Of a stretch of 42,603 nucleotides of DNA, positions 41,683 to 42,603 are shown in pieces. The notes beneath the pieces were generated by a model, which worked only from the letters and a program-made list of their open reading frames with translations, was not told the origin of the DNA and ran no database searches. The position numbers and the translations under genes are program-made. Within the stretch, counting starts at the first letter, position 1. The number at the start of each line of letters is the position of its first letter. This DNA comes from Spirochaetota bacterium (GTDB lineage: Bacteria > Spirochaetota > UBA4802 > UBA5550): contig JAFGJK010000155.1 of NCBI GenBank assembly GCA_016929135.1, forward strand, positions 1-42,603, read 5' to 3'.

Positions 41683-41695
41683 ATATTTTCGCCAT

Positions 41696-42489
41696 CTATC
41701 GGCGATTCTTCAGCAGAGACTCAGCCTCGGCCCTGACCCGGCCGTCGCCGTCGCGGCGGCACTCCTCCAGAAGGGCCGCCACCTCGGGATCACGGGGATA
41801 CCGCTCCGCCAGGATACGGAGGTTCCTCACACGCACCGGAAGCAGCGGCCCCTCCCGGACGTTCCTGGCCAGCATCTCCCTGGTCTCGCCGTCCCGGAAC
41901 AGCAGCCCCGCCAGTACCGCCATGCGGCGGAATCCGCCGACGATGGACGCCGCGTCGGCGAATCCGATCCTGTCGTAGTAATGGATGCTCTCCCGGGACA
42001 CCCTGAGATGCCAGGCGAGCCCGTTCAGCTCCAGGATCGCCCGCCGGACTTCGGCGTTCAGGAGGGCCGCGGCATGCTCCGGTCCCCCGGTGCACCCCGT
42101 CCGCATGGCGGAATCGAAGTCCCCATCGCCGGTCGGCACCTCCGCCAGGTCAGGCCCCAGGGAGCGCAGCGGGGCGATGGAATTCCTGGTGACGATGAAG
42201 AGCTTCCCCTTCACCGGCAGTGAATAGCGCAGGCTCATCCCGTTCACGGTGTAGCGGGTGATTGTGTCCCGCATGGAGGTCCTGCCGGCAAATGCGGTCA
42301 TGCCGTCGAGATCCCCCAGGATTCGCGGCGGGGACATGAGGTTCCCCGGCACGAACCTGAAACCCAGGGTCGACGCGGCATCGCGGAACACCTCGTTCTC
42401 CCCCGAGGATTCCGGCGCATGGCGCCGGCTGCAGCCAGGACCATCAGCGTAATCCCCAGAGAAAGGGCGATGTACGGGACGGTGCTCAT
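41696..42489 (-). pseudogene. Membrane-anchored protein of unknown function, broken by a one-base shift
   Basis: Starts at the ATG at 42489, which overlaps the stop of the preceding gene (ATGA). The first ~28 codons encode a membrane anchor (MSTVPYIALSLGITLMVLAAAGAMRRN). At the run of five C on the plus strand (42400-42404) the frame changes. With one more base the protein continues ENEVFRDAASTLGFRFVPG to the stop at 41696, ~264 aa in all. The C-terminus (ILAERYPRDPEVAALLEECRRDGDGRVRAEAESLL) looks like helical repeats. No family recognised. Without the correction, only the downstream part is open, with no good start. Confidence 0.62.
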
Positions 42490-42603
42490 CGCCTGACACC
42501 GCCGAGCCTGTCTGCCCACCGCTCCGGGAACCCGGCGTAGTAGCCCTTCCAGGTCCGCCCGTGCTTCCGGTAATGGTACCTGGCGTAGAGTGCCCTGGAG
42601 GCC
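42486..42603 (-). CDS. C-terminal end of an unidentified gene, cut by the window edge
   Basis: A frame enters from the right edge and ends with TGA at 42488-42486, overlapping the next ATG as ATGA. The 38 visible residues are basic and aromatic (LYARYHYRKHGRTWKGYYAG, then FPERWADRLGGVRR). This is coherent protein sequence but too short to identify. The overlap implies an operon with the membrane-anchored gene. Confidence 0.55.
   Translation of the reverse strand, partial: ASRALYARYHYRKHGRTWKGYYAGFPERWADRLGGVRR

Noticed and set aside
1..42603. tRNA, rRNA, CRISPR arrays, insertion sequences or prophage genes
   Set aside because: Looked for cloverleaf ends, conserved rRNA segments, regularly spaced repeats, transposase or integrase motifs and phage structural genes; none was recognised by eye.

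Overview
The window is GC-rich bacterial chromosome (by eye a little over 60% GC), densely coding, with clear Shine-Dalgarno sites (GGAGG type). No rRNA, tRNA, CRISPR array or transposase was recognised. Its content is dominated by large multi-PAS histidine kinases, a 7TMR-DISM receptor fused to a chemotaxis domain, diguanylate cyclases, many lipoproteins and TPR/Sel1/TolB-like secreted proteins. That points to a Gram-negative, environmental, motile or flagellate lineage. A member of the Spirochaetota is my best guess (7TMR-DISM proteins, abundant lipoproteins, HisF type), but no marker gene settles this.

Layout. (a) 1-728, minus: a PrmA-like methyltransferase and the start of a translationally coupled next gene. 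(b) 1013-6465, plus: a cytoplasmic GAF-PAS4 histidine kinase followed by a lipobox-bearing 7TMR-DISM/methyl-accepting protein. (c) 6515-13439, minus: GH36 alpha-galactosidase, GH1 beta-glucosidase, a REC-REC-GGDEF regulator, a CoA-transferase/GNAT fusion and dodecin. The first three are 10-15 nt apart and look like one operon. A HprK-like kinase (14069, plus) is divergent from them. (d) 15383-16875: SlyD-like FKBP and a UlaG-like metallo-beta-lactamase-fold hydrolase, convergent. (e) 17144-22378, minus: an overlapping three-gene signalling operon, MASE1-PAS4 histidine kinase > single-domain receiver > REC-PAS-HisKA_2 kinase. (f) 22796-27770: a looser, AT-richer stretch with a lipoprotein (possible homopolymer frameshift), a J-domain protein, a membrane protein, a DUF1566/Lcl-type protein and an outer-membrane-like protein. 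(g) 27771-34432: TPR lipoprotein, Isf-like iron-sulfur flavoprotein, FmdB zinc ribbon, an ECF-type sigma factor with a Cys-containing tail followed by a 4Fe-4S protein, a frameshifted helical-repeat gene behind an HExxH metalloprotease, and a beta-propeller-like lipoprotein. (h) 34475-42603: membrane GGDEF protein, two GNATs, DsrE-like and DUF1003 proteins, a Sel1/Hcp protein, HisF, an AbrB-type regulator with an unusual 19-bp-periodic repeat upstream, and small membrane or secreted proteins.

Three genes are interrupted by single-base shifts at homopolymers (about 23166-23171, 32274-32277, 42400-42404). These could be pseudogenes, phase-variable tracts or sequence errors. The best leads are the CoA-transferase/GNAT fusion with a His in place of the expected catalytic Glu, the three exactly 19-bp-spaced TTTACAT repeats beside the AbrB gene, and the sigma factor/iron-sulfur protein pair.
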